Origin: Ciona intestinalis
Taxonomy: Eukaryota; Chordata; Ascidiacea; Phlebobranchia; Cionidae
NCBI RefSeq assembly: GCF_000224145.3
Contig: NW_004190384.2
Coordinates: 268,349-332,348 of the forward strand
Direction: 5' to 3'
DNA: 64,000 bases
The position numbers and the translations under genes are program-made. This document shows, piece by piece, positions 35,907 through 50,600 of the stretch. The notes beneath the pieces are model-generated. The model made no database searches. It saw only the letters and a program-made list of their open reading frames with translations, and was not told where the DNA came from. Each line of letters opens with the position of its first letter. The stretch's first letter is position 1.

Positions 35907-38900
35907 ATGTCTAAATTAAAAAGGTTGTACAATAGTTTTATGTGGTCTAAAGTGAATTATGATATAAGAAAGGTTTCGTCATTGTCGTCAGTTTATTATG
36001 ATGATGAAATAAATAGTAACACTCGCCAGTATTTCGAAGGTACAGTGTGTTGTCTATCTTACTTGTTAATACAAAAACATAATGTACCTGTCCAGCACAT
36101 GTATCTGACATTGTTTGGTTGTTGATATTTAGGTGCCTTATAAATACGTACAAACGTCACCATTAACACCATTTAACCAACCATTATATGCTTCGGTTTT
36201 CATGAAGTTGATTGTTTCAATCAAGTTGTTCAATAAGTTTACTTTTTTATTTTGAACCATTATTTCTTGGTTGCAATAACATAAGTTAGTTTGCAACAGG
36301 TTAAATATTATAATATCTCGATATTAGGATCGATAAAATGGAAAACTCTTAGTAAAACAGCCTCTGGTTATTTCAGATAAAAGTAGGCGTTTGTGTTGTT
36401 GAATAAATGTTTAACATATTTATCCCGTCACCATCTGCTTGGTTAAACTGCCACATGTGACTTAGTGACTATGTGGGTGATTTCACTTTTATGTACGCTT
36501 GATGCAGCTCTGATTAAAAATCCACATTAGTAACCACTGGGTTGGAGTAATTCTTGTTTGGTGTCTTGCCCAAGGACACATACGCTCACAAGCCACAAAG
36601 ATCTTAAATACTTTGGTTTAAAAATTCAAACCATCTTTATCTGAAACTTCTTTTCAACTTTAATTTTCATTATACAGGAACTGAAAAGTTCAAACGAACG
36701 GTGAGTGCATCAAATATCCTCACTCGTTCAAACAGCAACGATGGACAGAAGTTCAACTTAATAACAGAAGGAAGTTTGCGATGTAACTTCTACTTTGATC
36801 TTCCCACTTCCAATATCATGGAAAAGATTATTCACCAAACTAAAACATCGCATTCATGGGAAACACATACAATATGTCTGGATGAAAATGAGATTAAAAC
36901 TCAAGTTGTAAGTTTGATTTATTGGTGTATGATGAATGTAACTTGCTTAATTTTGCGTAGTGGGCAATGACAGTTGTTATAACACGGGTGTTCTGTTAAT
37001 CTGTTTTGTTAGGGTTTTAATTAAAAAAATAGGGGTCGATTTCAATTTACAACTTTTGTTTTTTTTCAAAAAGGGAGGGTTTCACCCCTCAAACCCACTG
37101 GCTGGTTACTGTTAGTCTGTTGACATGTTTCTATATTTTGTTTGTTTTGTTTCTACTTTAAAACATAATTTGATTATCAACCTGTCTATTTGTGCCTGAG
37201 TGAAGAATAATTCATGTTATGTTCACCAAACACACTTGAATTGAAAATCTTAATCTGCTTTTTTTCAAAGGTTTCAAATGGTTGGTTTAAAACACCAATC
37301 CCATATTCGAAAATCAAGAGAGTAATCGCTCACAACAAAGCTCTTAACTGTGTTAAATTAGAAACTGATAAAGGAAATTATTTGTTACAGGTTTGTTCTT
37401 TAGTTTATTTAAAAAAAATGATTTTTTTAAGTTTAGCAATAAAATATATATTGGGTATTTGCAGAACAAAAATTGTTGTGCGTGTTGTTGTGCGTGTTTT
37501 GTTTTAAATTGTATTTAAATAAGAGACTGATGATACCATTGAGGCGGAGTATGTCTCATTTATTCGCCTTTGCAATTATTTGAACTTGACATGTGTCTGT
37601 TACTGTTACGTTTTCTAGCACCAAATCCTGATTTAGGTTTTGGTATTTTTTACATTTTTAACATGATTATTTCTTAGGATGCATAGTATTGTAATAACGT
37701 TTTTACGAGCCATGTAATTATTCAGGCATCGAACAGCCATCAAAGGGATCAATGGTTTCATTCTTTGCAATGGAAGGTAATCAAATACACAATAAATATT
37801 ATTTAATAACCGACCTCGTTTTACACCTTGATTGACGTACAAATGATTAAACCTCCTTGAAGAAAGAATGAAATATCGCAACGGCACTTTTTAATTAAAT
37901 ACATTTTAATTTCCCCTTGCCAAAAAAAAATATATATATTTTATTTTTTTATTTATACATATAAATTAAATATAAATAATTACTTCTAGTTTTTCTTTTA
38001 TTGTGGGGTTGTGACCTTTGAAATCCCCTGGTTGTGCTACTGACCAAATGTATTTAAACCCAGGTTACATTAGAGCAATACAGAGGAATTCTTTTAAACG
38101 CAACATCGGCCACATTAGTTCAAGATCTGAAGGTATGGGTAAAATAAAATACACAATAATTTGATTTGAATTTGTACAACTATATAATGTTTATGCTAGT
38201 TATGTTATGTTTCAACACAAATACTTCAGCCCATATTATATGTATGTAAGATGTAATATTTTCATCTCGAACATTTTGAAGATGTGTTTAAAAGAAACAT
38301 TTAAGATAAAAATCATATATATGTTGTCATGTTTGTATTAAACCTGAACCTAAAATTCATGTTTTCTTCATCGTTGTCTAGTTACTTGTGGCATTAGCAG
38401 TTAACTCCCATCTCTATATATCGGATACTTATCTTCCAGTTCTTAACATTGTTTCCCAACTGTTATCCAAGGTAAGACAGCTTAATTATTTCAATTATAT
38501 AAAATCCTGTTTTTTTTATGGTATTCATTTAGTTACAAAGCTTGTGGGTGGGGTCGCTGGGATGTTTAAAAGAAAAACCAAATCTTATGTTTATATAATT
38601 AAATACGTATATAAATATTGTTTTTTTTGCATTTTTAAACGGGATCGAGAATCCCTAAATCAATTACTGCATAAAGATATTCATATTTTATCGAAATGTA
38701 TAAAATATTGTTAAAAGTTTGGCATTATTGTTAGCTGAATTTAATTTTTGTGTTTGTAATAATGAAACGAAATATCAGCAACTTTTATATTTGATAGAAA
38801 TCCGCTTCGTTGAGCAATATATCGCATGAAGATCTTATCACGGTAAGAAAAATATAATTTGTGTTTTAAATTTATTTTTGTAATTTTTAGGAATCAGGGA

Positions 38901-41900
38901 TTTTGATTTTTGAACCATTAAACCAGGTTTAAGTCCAATAGACTTCCTCCCACTTTTGTGCAACAGTTAAATAAAATGTCAGTGGTTGAATTTGTTCGTC
39001 CATGTCCACTGTAGTGAGTAGTGATCTATAAAAGTAGTTAGTGGTTAATCAACAAAGACAAAAATATTGGTAAAAGTAAATTTTGGAATCCCTACTGGCT
39101 CAGTTTCATTTATTCAAAATCCAACTCAAAAGTTGTTTTGATTTTAACTTAGATAATGCTAAACTTGAAAAGTGTTATATCATAAGTTTTATATGTTTAG
39201 TAGTTAACCTTATTTATAAGTAAACCCCCCAAACTCCAGGCACTCGCCCCATTAGTTGAAAACAATCAACCAACGCACGAGATTTGTGACTTTTTTATAA
39301 AAGTAAGTATTTTGTTAGATCACCTTAAAAATCTTAAAATTTAAAACACTGTAAACTTTTAAGTTGTAAATAATATATCTTATATAGTGTGTAGTGTGAA
39401 ATATATGGCATTCGGGTAAGATGTACTTTGTAAGATACCGTCAAAGGTTATGTTTTCATGTTTCATAAATAATTAATTGCAGTTTTCATCCAAGGTCCCG
39501 TGTAGGAGTTAGTGCGTCACCTATGCATAATAAAAACACATTTGTTTACATTATTTAGCATTAGAAAAGTAGAAAACAAAAGTTAATAGGGCGGGGTGGG
39601 ACAAGTTTTTCCTTTGTTTTATCGACATATTTAGTAGTAAACAAATTTAGTAAATAACACAATCAGGAAATATAGGATTTGATTTTTATCCCATCTTACC
39701 CAGCAGTAATATGTTATAAGTCATTAATGTTATATCTATGATTTTCCCCAATGTGTTTCCTCAGCATTGTCGTAACGCCCCACGCTCCTTAATCGTGCTC
39801 GACACTTTCACGCAGATAGTTCATCGAATACTGAAGGAGAATGTGGTCAGTGTTGTGTGTTTGCAACTTCATTATTTATAAAGTTCTACCTAGTTAACAA
39901 ATGTTAATTCATCTTCCCCACAATTCGAATCTTAAACCTAAGTTATGGCAATAACCAACTGGCTTTTTTATCCAGTTATATAACATCGCATAGCCATATT
40001 TATGATTTTCATTCTAAATGTCTTGGGTTAAATTATAATCTGTCGTATTTGAATCTGGTCAAAAACCAGAGGTTTTTGCGAAGGTTTTTATAGTAGGTTA
40101 ACTTTGTAGTTGTTTTTTTTGGTTTCATTAATTGTTTTTGGACTTGATTGATTTTAGCTGTAAGGTCTGAACAATTGGTGTTGCCACATGTTGTAATCGT
40201 GCACTTGTTTCACAGAACTTCGGTAAATCATCTTTCTTGAGATTGTTTGTCATCGAATACATACAAGCTCTTAACTGTCAGAACAATCCAAGTGAAGCCA
40301 TTGAAAAGTTTTTACATCGAGTTCATGGCCCACTAAGCCAGTGTCCTCACCCACGGATTCTTAGCAACTTGGTGTCTGTTTGTCTATCGGCGATATACCA
40401 CTGTTTTGGTAGTGAGATAGAAAGAAAAAGGTAAAATTTTACATATTTCATCATTCAGTTAAAATATCCCGTCTAAACATTGAGATCCAATCATGTCTTG
40501 CATTTTCTATTTAGTTAAAAATTGTTAACATGTATATTTTTTACAATTTAGTAATAAACAATTTGTTTTATATTTTAAATTAAAAATTCGTAAGTTACCA
40601 GTGTAACACAACTTTTGATGTCTAGGAATAAAAAAGGAACAAAAGTCTCAAATCTTCACCCAGCTGTTGTTTCTCATGATTTACAATCAGTTAATATTTT
40701 AAACAACCAAAAAACATTGTCCACCAAGTATATGAAGAATAGTTTACAAGAAGGGAAAGTAGCCGACGATGTCAAAACAATCAACACTGAGAATTCAACT
40801 TTAGGTAATTTTCCCATTTTATGATTCACGTTAATGGTTCAATGTAATATAATGAGTATTTGATTCTATTTAAAAAAAAGACTGATGATGCCATTTAGGC
40901 GAAATATATATCTTTTATATTATACAGTTTATTGGGAAATTGTTATTGTAAATTTGTTGTTGTTCATTATATGGTTTTATCTACATTTGTGGATCTAATA
41001 CTAATAAAGTATCTATTGCTTTAAAAAAAAAACAGAAACAAATTCCATATTTTTGGCCAACCAATTAAAATGTCATTGTTAATTTTTAACTTAAATATAT
41101 ATATTGTATTAATTACAATCGCTTCTAACTTTTGTGTTGATTTGTTAACGTGTAATAAAACATAGACATGAACCTGAAAGAATCCCACAGCAAACAGAAG
41201 TTGAACAAATGTTTAGAGGAAACAACATCTGTGTTTAATATTGAGACAATGAAACTATTCGTGTTCGTCATGGATAAAATGTGAGTCATTACTTGTACTG
41301 GTTATTTCAAATGAGTGATCAACCAATCTTAGGCTAAAGTACAAAGTGGAACAAATACAAATAAATCAATGAACGTAATTTATTCATTACCTCGTAACAG
41401 GGCAGCGGCAGTCATTGTAACACAGGTGTTTTGTTTCATCCCCCTCGTGCCTGCTTAATTCACCTTGTGCCCGAGTTGCCACGTAAATAACTTTGTGGTT
41501 TAACCTTTTTTGTAAGTGGCAAACATGCACTTTGCAACAAAAATGGACAGCTTTAATAACATTACTCTTCTCTCACTGGTAGTTTAATCAAACTGTCTGT
41601 ATATAAATTTTCAATTTTTGCATAGGTTCGCACAAAAAAATAGATTTTAATATTTTGGAAAATTTTTCTTTTTTTAATCAATTTCACTTCTTGTTAAAGT
41701 TAAATTAGGTTCAGGTTTTATTAGTTGTAATAAACCTTAAAATAAAGTTAGTTATTATATTATGGTGATCATAGGCACCAAACCTGTGGTGGCAGGGTGG
41801 TCAGGGCAACCCTGAACTTTCTAAAATCAGTAAACATTAGGGCCATTAAGTTAGATTCGTTTTAATAGGAATACGTGTCTAACTACTCCTGCCTCTTCTG

Positions 41901-44900
41901 CATTTAAAAGTTTGGTGTGATTACAGATATATTGAGGAAAATATATTTAAGATATCATGTTTATTCCCTTAGATTACAAATAGATGATTGGGGGCCAAAT
42001 GTTGCGGGATTGTTGCAACCTTTACCTTTCCCTGATGAGTAAGTACATACCTTTACTTTATATACTTTAAATAATATTTTCACGATTGTTTCCACTTTTG
42101 TTTAATTTGTTGATAATGTTTATTTATTATTTTAAATAGGGGTCTAAGTTGAATTTAAAATATGTTAAAAACTATATCACATTTCATTTCATCGTTTAAA
42201 AAACCCTTGTGATTGTACGTTGAGTTTCAATCATGTTTTGTGGTTTATTTAGCAAAACATTTATGTATATAACTCGCATATAACTTTTATTTCTTCTTTA
42301 TTCTGAATAAATTAAATTTCATTTAAACTTTTTATTTTTTTCCACAGAGCACTCAACAACAAGGAATTCTTAAGGTAAGCTGTCATTCTGTGTTTACACA
42401 ACATGTACTTAATTATTACTTGTGATGTTATTTGTATTAAATGATGGTAAAAATGTAACACATTTGGATATAAGTTCTTTTTTGGGAAAAAAATGTATAT
42501 ATGTTTGTTGAAAACGCAGTCGCGTTATCTAGTTCTTTATTCAATAGGTGGTCATAGACAGTTTCTTAAGTTAATCATGATCGATATCATGCTTACATCG
42601 AATATATCCATTATCCATTTACTAGTTAGACATGTGGTAAATATGTGATGAATATTCTCAGTGACTGGGAAGGAAACTGTTCTATATATAGACTTCATTT
42701 ACGTCAATGTTAGACATGCCATATCCTACTATAGTTGACCAACAACTGCGTCATAGCATGCACATAGTGTATTTTACAAGTTGTTTGTATGTTATAAACA
42801 CACAATGCATGTCTGGGTCTTCACTCAGCTTAATGTTTACATTTTTCTATTTAAACCGTTTCCGACTAGTTATTGTTATTTTTTATGACGACACTGGTGC
42901 TTTTGTCTTGAGTCAACAATTGTCTATGACTATCAGCCACCAATTTAGGGGATTTTGTAAGAAATAAGGCATGGAACAACCAAGCTTCATTGCATATGAG
43001 TTTTTCACACGTCATAAGTGTTATATAATACCGTTGGATCCCCTTTGTAAATATTCACACCTGATAACCACCAGTTTTCACCCTCAGAGCCATGTACCCC
43101 CTTGTTGAACGAATAACTCAGGATTCACGTGATTATGTGATCAAAACACTCCAGCATTCACGTGAGGGTAAAGATGGCTGGTTACAACTGTACAGCTTGA
43201 ACTCGCCATTATGTGAGGACAACGGGAAACTATTTTCATCAATGGTAAGCATTAAATAAACCAACCAATATAACTGTGATGAATTCATCATAGCCCTGAT
43301 CAAGTTCTCATGAAGTTGGATCATTCTCGTAGAAAAAAACATCCAATGCTCCAAGTTACGTAACCGACAAAATTTAATTTCAACCAATTGTGTATAAGAT
43401 ATAAATGTTTCGCCTAAAATGGCATCACATACACTAATCTCGTGTGGGTGAGATAATTGATGAGGATTTTGGCCACATTTACCCCATTACCCCAACATCT
43501 AGTCTGATTACTTATGTCATTTATGTGGATGGCATCATCATTCTCATTCTATTTTGTTATATTTTGTCGCAGCACTTTATCCTGACTGTTATTTCGTGGC
43601 AAAAATCGTTTACCTTTATGATTACTAGATCAGTTTTAATTCATCAAATATATTGGTTATAATTAATGGAATCAAGCATAACAGTATATGGCATGAAACA
43701 GGAGTATGGTTATTAGGATAACATCTGTTGCACAAACAGGAAAAGGTTAATTAATATTCAACTGTTATCAGGTGACAGCGTTGCTTCTACCTGGTGTACA
43801 ATCAGGCAAGCGTAAGAAGTTTCTCACCATGCTTGCCAACTCCCAACTACAAGCTATTATTACACTTGCTGTGAGAGAAAGTGAAATAATGATCCAGGTA
43901 TTCATATCATATCCATTATATTATATGTATAATCATAGGCACCAAACCTGGGGTGGCAGGGTGGGCGAGCTTACTCTGAGTTTTCTACGTGGCATTAATC
44001 AGTAAACATTACAACTACAGAGCTAGCTTTGTTTCATAGGAATGTGTTTCTAACTTTCCCTGCCTCCCCTGTGTTTTTTGCTGCCTGTTATTAAATTCAT
44101 ACTCGGGACATTAAACAACTTTAACATTGTTGCAAGCGGTTGGTGCCACAGCATTTTTTCTGCCGCATATCATTGTTGCAACTGCTCAATTTTTTACATG
44201 AACAATATTTGTGTTTCAATTTGTCGACCATTTCCAGTTGTTGGGTGAATTTTTGGAGTTAGATATAATACCGGATGAACAGAAGCAATTACAAATAGTT
44301 TCCACGCTCTTGTGCACTGCTAGTGGCAATAAGATGTACACTGAATTATGTTCACATAGAGATGTCATTCACACCATGGAAGGACCAACGTATTTCAAAC
44401 TTGCACCAAATTCAACTGTGAGTATTTTCATCGTAGTTATGCAGATATTGCTACTAACATGCTAGCGAAACAAATGCATTAAAACTTAATTTCAATCATT
44501 GTTATTGTTTAATTGTGTGATTGCTGTGTTAAGTTTTTGTAACAAAACATAACAATCTGAATACAGTATAAAAAAAGTTAAAACTAATACGGAAAATAGA
44601 AGAGTGAAACGTTAAGCTGTGATAACGCTTCAATTAACCAAAAACAGTAACGTAAAATGTTAATAAACTCAAGAAATCTTTGGTGTAAATATTAAATATT
44701 TTAAATTTATACAAATATTGCAATTACACGTGCGTAACACACGCATGGTGCATTGTTTTAACTTCAATGAAATGCAAATATTTTAATGACTTCTTTAAAC
44801 AAGATCAGCGGATACCATAAAGCACAGGAAACAAACCAAGCTTCATCAATTATTAATAATGACGTTTTGTAACACAAACCATATGTTGAAGTCCCCTCCC

Positions 44901-46002
44901 ACTTACTTGATGTCATGATCATTGAAATTTACTTCCCCAGATCGTCGATTTGCAAGTTTTGCTCGGCACAGGTTCGTGGGGTAATTTACGTGAACTTGAT
45001 TTATCCTTCACTCGCCCCACAGCCGGCATTGCTTCAACATTATCACGACTTAAGAATCTCAAACATCTAAACCTCAGATTCACAGATGTTAGTACTTGCT
45101 TGCTTACTTTATTGTTTAATTCCTTGCAATATGGCACAGTTTACATCACATGCTGAATCCTTGTGCAGTTCCCTTAAATTGCAGTGGTTACTAATGGGTT
45201 GAATAAATTGTAACATTATAGAAACAAAACACCAAACTTTACATACATAGTATTTAAAGTAGGGTGTGCGAAGAAGACCGGTGCTGTCATTGTTAGCAGC
45301 AATGAGCATTGAATCCATAACCTCCAGGCAACCCCCATAACCATTATTCTATGGTGGCGGGTGTTATTTAATGTTGTTTCACTCTTTAATTTAGTTCAAT
45401 GATAAAGACTTGAAGGGATTGTGTGACAGTAGTCTTAACTTGGAGTCATTAAACTTGTGTGAAACGAATGTTACTGATGACGGCATACAACACTTATGTG
45501 GTGAGTGGAATATGTGGCACAAATTTATATAAACTCGCATCGTAGCTTATTCAAAGTTGATCATGCCTGCTTTCTACTGGAGATTTTCTATTACATGTAA
45601 CTTTCTGCATCAATGTTATATTAAATACCCTACTAGTGTCACAAATACTATTTATATTTTGCTTTTCTGTAGTTCTCAGAGTGATTAACAAGAGTTGATT
45701 TTCATTAAAACTATAAAAAAAAAATTTCGAAAAAAAAAACTATTCTAATAGTTTGTGGGAATAAAAAAATTGGTTAATGCTTTTAAGTAATATGGTTTTG
45801 GAAATAAGTGTTATATTTACTTCATTCAGTTACAAATATATTAGCTTAGAAATAATTTAATGTTGTTATGATTGCAGTTATGAGCCATCTGAAGTACTTA
45901 AATATGAACAGCACGAAATTAAGTCTCCCCGTGTTTACTACTTTGAAAGGTTCGCTCCCATCTTATGTGAAGTATGACGTCACATACACAGAAGCTTGGT
46001 AA
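35907..46002 (+). CDS. CMIP: C-Maf-inducing protein homologue (PH and leucine-rich-repeat adaptor)
   Basis: Twenty phase-consistent exons: 35907-36039, 36678-36907, 37271-37390, 37726-37776, 38064-38132, 38382-38471, 38798-38842, 39240-39302, 39765-39845, 40216-40430, 40626-40804, 41166-41280, 41973-42038, 42348-42374, 43088-43244, 43772-43897, 44238-44417, 44941-45087, 45395-45500, 45878-46002. The product is 774 residues, against 773 in human CMIP. The N-terminal PH-like part includes RDQWFHSLQWK in a 51-base exon. Later marks are HGPLSQCPHPRILSNLVSVC, LLQPLPFP, GKDGWLQLYS and the C-terminal leucine-rich repeats NLRELDLSFT, LKHLNLRFTD, LESLNLCETNVTDDG, LKYLNMNSTKLS, ending DVTYTEAW as in human. 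CMIP is a cytoplasmic signalling adaptor named for c-Maf induction in T cells. Its role in a tunicate is unknown. The first exon is chosen on phase and its ATG, and is the least certain part. Polyadenylation-like AATAAA sites lie at about 46280-46500. Confidence 0.93.
36525..36600 (-). repeat. SINE fragment in CMIP intron 1
   Basis: CACTGGGTTGGAGTAATTC and GTGTCTTGCCCAAGGACACA match the family centre. Confidence 0.65.
39588..39712. repeat. GGTAAGATGG-family element in CMIP intron 8
   Basis: Left AATAGGGCGGGGTGGGACAAG (diverged), right TCCCATCTTACCCAGCAGTA. Confidence 0.45.
41370..41510 (-). repeat. SINE fragment in CMIP intron 12
   Basis: ACCTCGTAACAGGGCAGCGG, CACAGGTGTTTTGTTTCATC, GAGTTGCCACGTAAATAACT. 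Confidence 0.6.
45150..45350. repeat. Decayed SINE in CMIP intron 18
   Basis: TGGTTACTAATGGGTTGAAT and GTTAGCAGCAATGAGCATTG are diverged family motifs. Confidence 0.4.
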
Positions 46003-47675
46003 ACTTGATTTTTTTCTATATTTTCCATAAATCTTTTCACCCATCATAAGCAGTGTTATATTTGTGCATGTGTTCGCTGCCTGATGTCATTATTATGACA
46101 TCACACAACTTCTATCTTATGGTAAAGTGTTAAAATTGTTTTTTAATTTATTTGAAATATGCCCATTGCATCATTTTACACCAAAAGTTACCACGTGTGT
46201 CAAGTTATATAAACACACATGGAGAACATACTGTTTTTACGACAGTTGTTGGATTCTGTATAAAATCAATCTGCTGAACAATAAATATGTTTCATAATAA
46301 TCAAGGTCAATATATTGTGCCTGTTATCACTTAATGCAATATCCGCTTGAATGTAAATGAAGCTTGCAGTCGTCGTTTTGTTTGTACATTATTTCTTGCC
46401 TTTCAATTTTTTCAACGACAATCTGTATTTTCGAACATTTCTTCAAATAAATCTCTTTAATTTCGTATGTTTTGCATTTGATTTTCAATATTCAATAAAG
46501 TGAATTTATTCACATGGACATTTTATATTGGCTGTGGTTGTTACATGTATGTAACTTATTTATCCTCGCATGGTGGGGCAACGGCAGTCGTTATAACATG
46601 GGTGTTCTGTTTCGTACACCTGGTGCGTGTTTACGAGTTACCACGTATTTAACTTTTTGGATAACTGCTTTTCTGTAAAAAAATTGTCCAGTCCAATAGT
46701 GCCCACTGGGTTGAAGCAATTGCCGAAGTATTTTGCCCATGGAAACATACGCCCACGATGGTGGGAGCAGCGACGAGACTCGATCCCTTATTTCTGGGTT
46801 ACAGGCAGACGCGGCAACCACTGTACCATGGTGCCTAATTAATTGTTGCATACGTAATTCCTTTAAAAGATTTGCTCCACGTCATCTTTATAATAAGCGT
46901 GTGTTTCATGAGAATTGCTTCTTACATAGTTTTAGAACCACTTTGTTAACCAATGTTCATTTATTTATCTAAAGTTGTCATAGCGACTGTCGTTTTGTTT
47001 CTCTTCGCTATGCTAATTAACTACAACCTTTGTTTTTGTAATGGAAAAGATAAATTTAAAAACATTCATGTTATCTTTATGAATCACGTTGGTATATATA
47101 ATTAATAATGCCTATTTATCATAGCTTTGTTTTCTTGTGTTAAAATAAACTTGTTTTAAATCCCCAATGTAGGGTGTGCTACATTATGACGTGTATTAAA
47201 ACCTAAGCCGAGAAACCGGATTATTCTTAACTAGAACTCGCGAATCTAGTTGTACATAATGTATATTTAGAAATCGAACTATATTTTGTTTCGCAATAAA
47301 CGCTGACGTTAGCTATTAATAAATAAAAGCCAATTTTATAAATCAAACATAATTTTTTTCCGACACATCAAAAAAAGATTTCCATTCCGATAAGAAGATG
47401 AAGCCGAGATAATAATAAAATAAAACGCTATTTTTCTGGTAAAGTTGCGGTCATGTCCTTAGGGAATATTAGCAATCATTCTGGCTAGACGTCTACATTA
47501 GAACAGAGGTAGCGTGAGTTATCTTATACACAATGTTGGTTTCAGATCAGATAGATGTTACACAGATTTCGGAAACTAAAATATAAAATGCTATCAGCAG
47601 TTTTAGTTCAAACTAATGCAATTGTGTGAATTCATTGTATTGTTTATTGTATTTTAGATTGCTGCGTCCAATATA
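46003..47675. other. Intergenic region between CMIP and the WxxW pair
   Basis: Holds the CMIP 3' untranslated region and one SINE (46548-46836). The remainder is AT-rich and shows no gene. The 5' leader of the next gene begins near 47655, after a TTTTAG that could also serve as a spliced-leader acceptor. Confidence 0.5.
46548..46836 (-). repeat. SINE, near full length
   Basis: From ATGTAACTTATTTATCCTCG to the tRNA-like GGCAACCACTGTACCATGGT. Confidence 0.75.
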
Positions 47676-50600
47676 ATGTACAGCTTTGTATTCAAGCTTA
47701 TATGTGTTTCGGTTATCTGCTTCAACTCCGTTCAAGGTATGTGGTTATTGTGAGTGAAACGTCCAGTTTTGCATAACTATCTATAATATTGTGTTTTAGA
47801 ACTTCAGTTTTGCAATTTCAGTATAAGATAGTACGGTAAGATAGGTGTTGACACCTAAATGTCAATTAACAACGTTCTTTAGAGTCATGGAGATACGGGT
47901 ATATTACTCTATAAATATTCTTTGTTTACAAATAAATGAAACGATAAAAGGTATTTAAAACATGTCCCATCTTACCCCACCCTACCATACATAGGTTGCC
48001 ATTATGGGGAATACAAAACACCTGGTCGAAAGAAGCGATCGACAGATGTAGCATTATATGATTCAACGAGTCTTATAATATGGTTTACCAACTGCATGAA
48101 GCGAACGAGTGCGGCAAGTACAAACGATTGGTACAGCGCAACAGCATGGACGATAGCTGATTCGAACTGGTTCTTTTACACAGAGAACAAACACTGCAAA
48201 GAGTAAATATTTTCATATTATAAAAATATAAATAGTATGTTTATAAAAATACCTTTCTTGTCTATTCGAATACGGCAGCAAATATTAAAAATAGTTTAAA
48301 ACGTAAAGACAGAATATATCCACAAAACTGCAGTTGTTAAAACAATAACGGTTGACTTGTTTATATTCTTTATTTTTCTACACGCAGTTCAAGCACCAAT
48401 ACCCAAGAAACCGAGTGCTGGATCAGCAAAGTAAATAGTTTCTTCCACGACCCAGTTGCAACAACAGTCAAAACTTGTATCTATGAATATCAAAGAGAAA
48501 CTGCAAAGTCAGGTGAAAGCAAAACTTAATTAAACTTTATTATTTCTTTTATTACTTAAGGTTTTAATTTAATTTTTTTTAAAAACAAATAATGTTGTAT
48601 ATTATAATAAATATTATAAAAGCTAATACTGTTTATAGTGGTTAGGGTGAAACCAAAGCTATTTAGCCAAAATAATAGCACTGCCGCTGACCCATCGGCG
48701 TGTCCTTGGACAACAGCAATTGCTTATGTCCAAATTGCCAGCCATACAGAACCATCATCACACTAAGTTACATATGTGGTAACTGGTAAGCGAAGACGAG
48801 GTGTATGAAACAGAACACCTGTTATGACTTTCGTATTCCTGCCACAAACGAATAATTCAATGTAAACATCCTTCATTTAGTAAGAGCTAAACGTATATAC
48901 GTTTGAACAGGTGTAGCTCCAGCGACTCTGGTATTGAAATCAGGCGGTCGCAAACGTCGTCAATCAGGTGTTACACCGACATTTCTTCCCACATCGCCCC
49001 CTGTATGTCCCGTGGTTAACTCCACCAACTACGAGAATGGTCTCGCATTGCAAGTTCCACCCGACAGTCGAACCGATCTCCCACCAAACGAGAACTTTGA
49101 TCTTTACTCGGTCTCTCAGTTTCTAAGAAACAACACTTCATGCTCGTAAGATGTTTGCTGATACTTTTCGTTTTGCAATCACACGAATATTGGTCTGGCT
49201 TGATAATTGAAAACATAAACAAAGATATATGCTGGTACCCAAACCAACGTTTTAAAGTTAGCGCATATTTTGTTCTGTGGGGTAAGATGGGATACTGTTA
49301 GCACCTAAATCCCAAATTTAATTCTGTAACTCTACTTTGTTTACCACCAAATAAAACGACAAAAGGTAATTAAAACACGAACCATCATACCCCAACTAAC
49401 TATATCTTCACTTCTTGGAGTCTTACTTATTTAGATATAAATAATAACGCTCCAACTAAACCATGCTGTTTAGAATTAAATTATTTCCGAAGTATTTTTA
49501 AGACTGAAACGAGATAACCTAATTTTTAATTTGTCAACGTTTAATGATTTCTCACAACGTTCAATTAAGTTATTACCGATGTTTTACTTCAGCGAGTGCG
49601 AGACATACCGACCACGGAATGTACCTGCGTCAGAATGTTGGGCTCAACATTTCTCACAACAAACACGTGACCTCTCTACTGTTAAATTCCCGGTCCAACG
49701 AGTGAATGCACGTTACGCTGATGGTAAACACGATGATTAAGCAATTTGTTCCTAACGATTGTTGTTTTGTTGCTAACTCCTTTTTCGTCGCTGTTTGAAT
49801 AATATGAATTTCTAAAACTGTTTTCGAAGATATCAAAAAACGTTAGGTTATGTTTTGGTTGGGAATTCAATTAAAATAAAACAAACATAATATCCCACAT
49901 CCATATCTTTATAACATTAAATGTTGCATCTGTTAAAACTTGTAGGCGGTGATATTGTTGGTGCGTGTCGTGGCAACTTCTTCTGGACCAAATGGTATAA
50001 CACTGACGATCCCGACAGCGACGATGGAGACAAGGAGTTATTACGGACAGTTCTACTTCGGCAGCGAACCATGGTTTGTGAAACACCAACAGGGATTCAA
50101 GCCAGAGTTGTGCAAGGTAACTGTGGGTTTATTACAAGAGATTTATTATATAGTCGGGTGGGGGGAGATGGGACACCTTTAACACATAATATCCAAATAT
50201 TCTGATCGTCTTTTAAACAATTAACAACGGTCTGTGGAAGTCGTTAGGATACGGTTTTATAATCTATTGAACGTTCTTTGTTTATTACTAAAAGTAATGA
50301 GAAAAGGTGTCCCATCTTCCCCCACTCTGTACCCAATGTATGCCTTCTACTAGACGTGATTAGCCGTAACAAAGTTATAACGAGATGCCTCTGGCTTACA
50401 GTTTTCTAGCCATACTTAAATCCACCACAAAGTTACATACGTGGTAACTCTGGCACGGGGTGTATGAAACAGAACATCCGTATGATAACGACTGTCATTG
50501 CTCTGCCATGTGAGGCCATGGTAGGACAAAAATAAGTTACATACACCAATCACGCCATTACACGTATGCGTGCCGACATTTATAGCTTAAGGTTAAGTTA

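Noticed and set aside
42707-42967. 86-codon frame between CMIP exons 14 and 15
   Set aside because: It lies wholly inside an intron and breaks the CMIP reading. No independent support.
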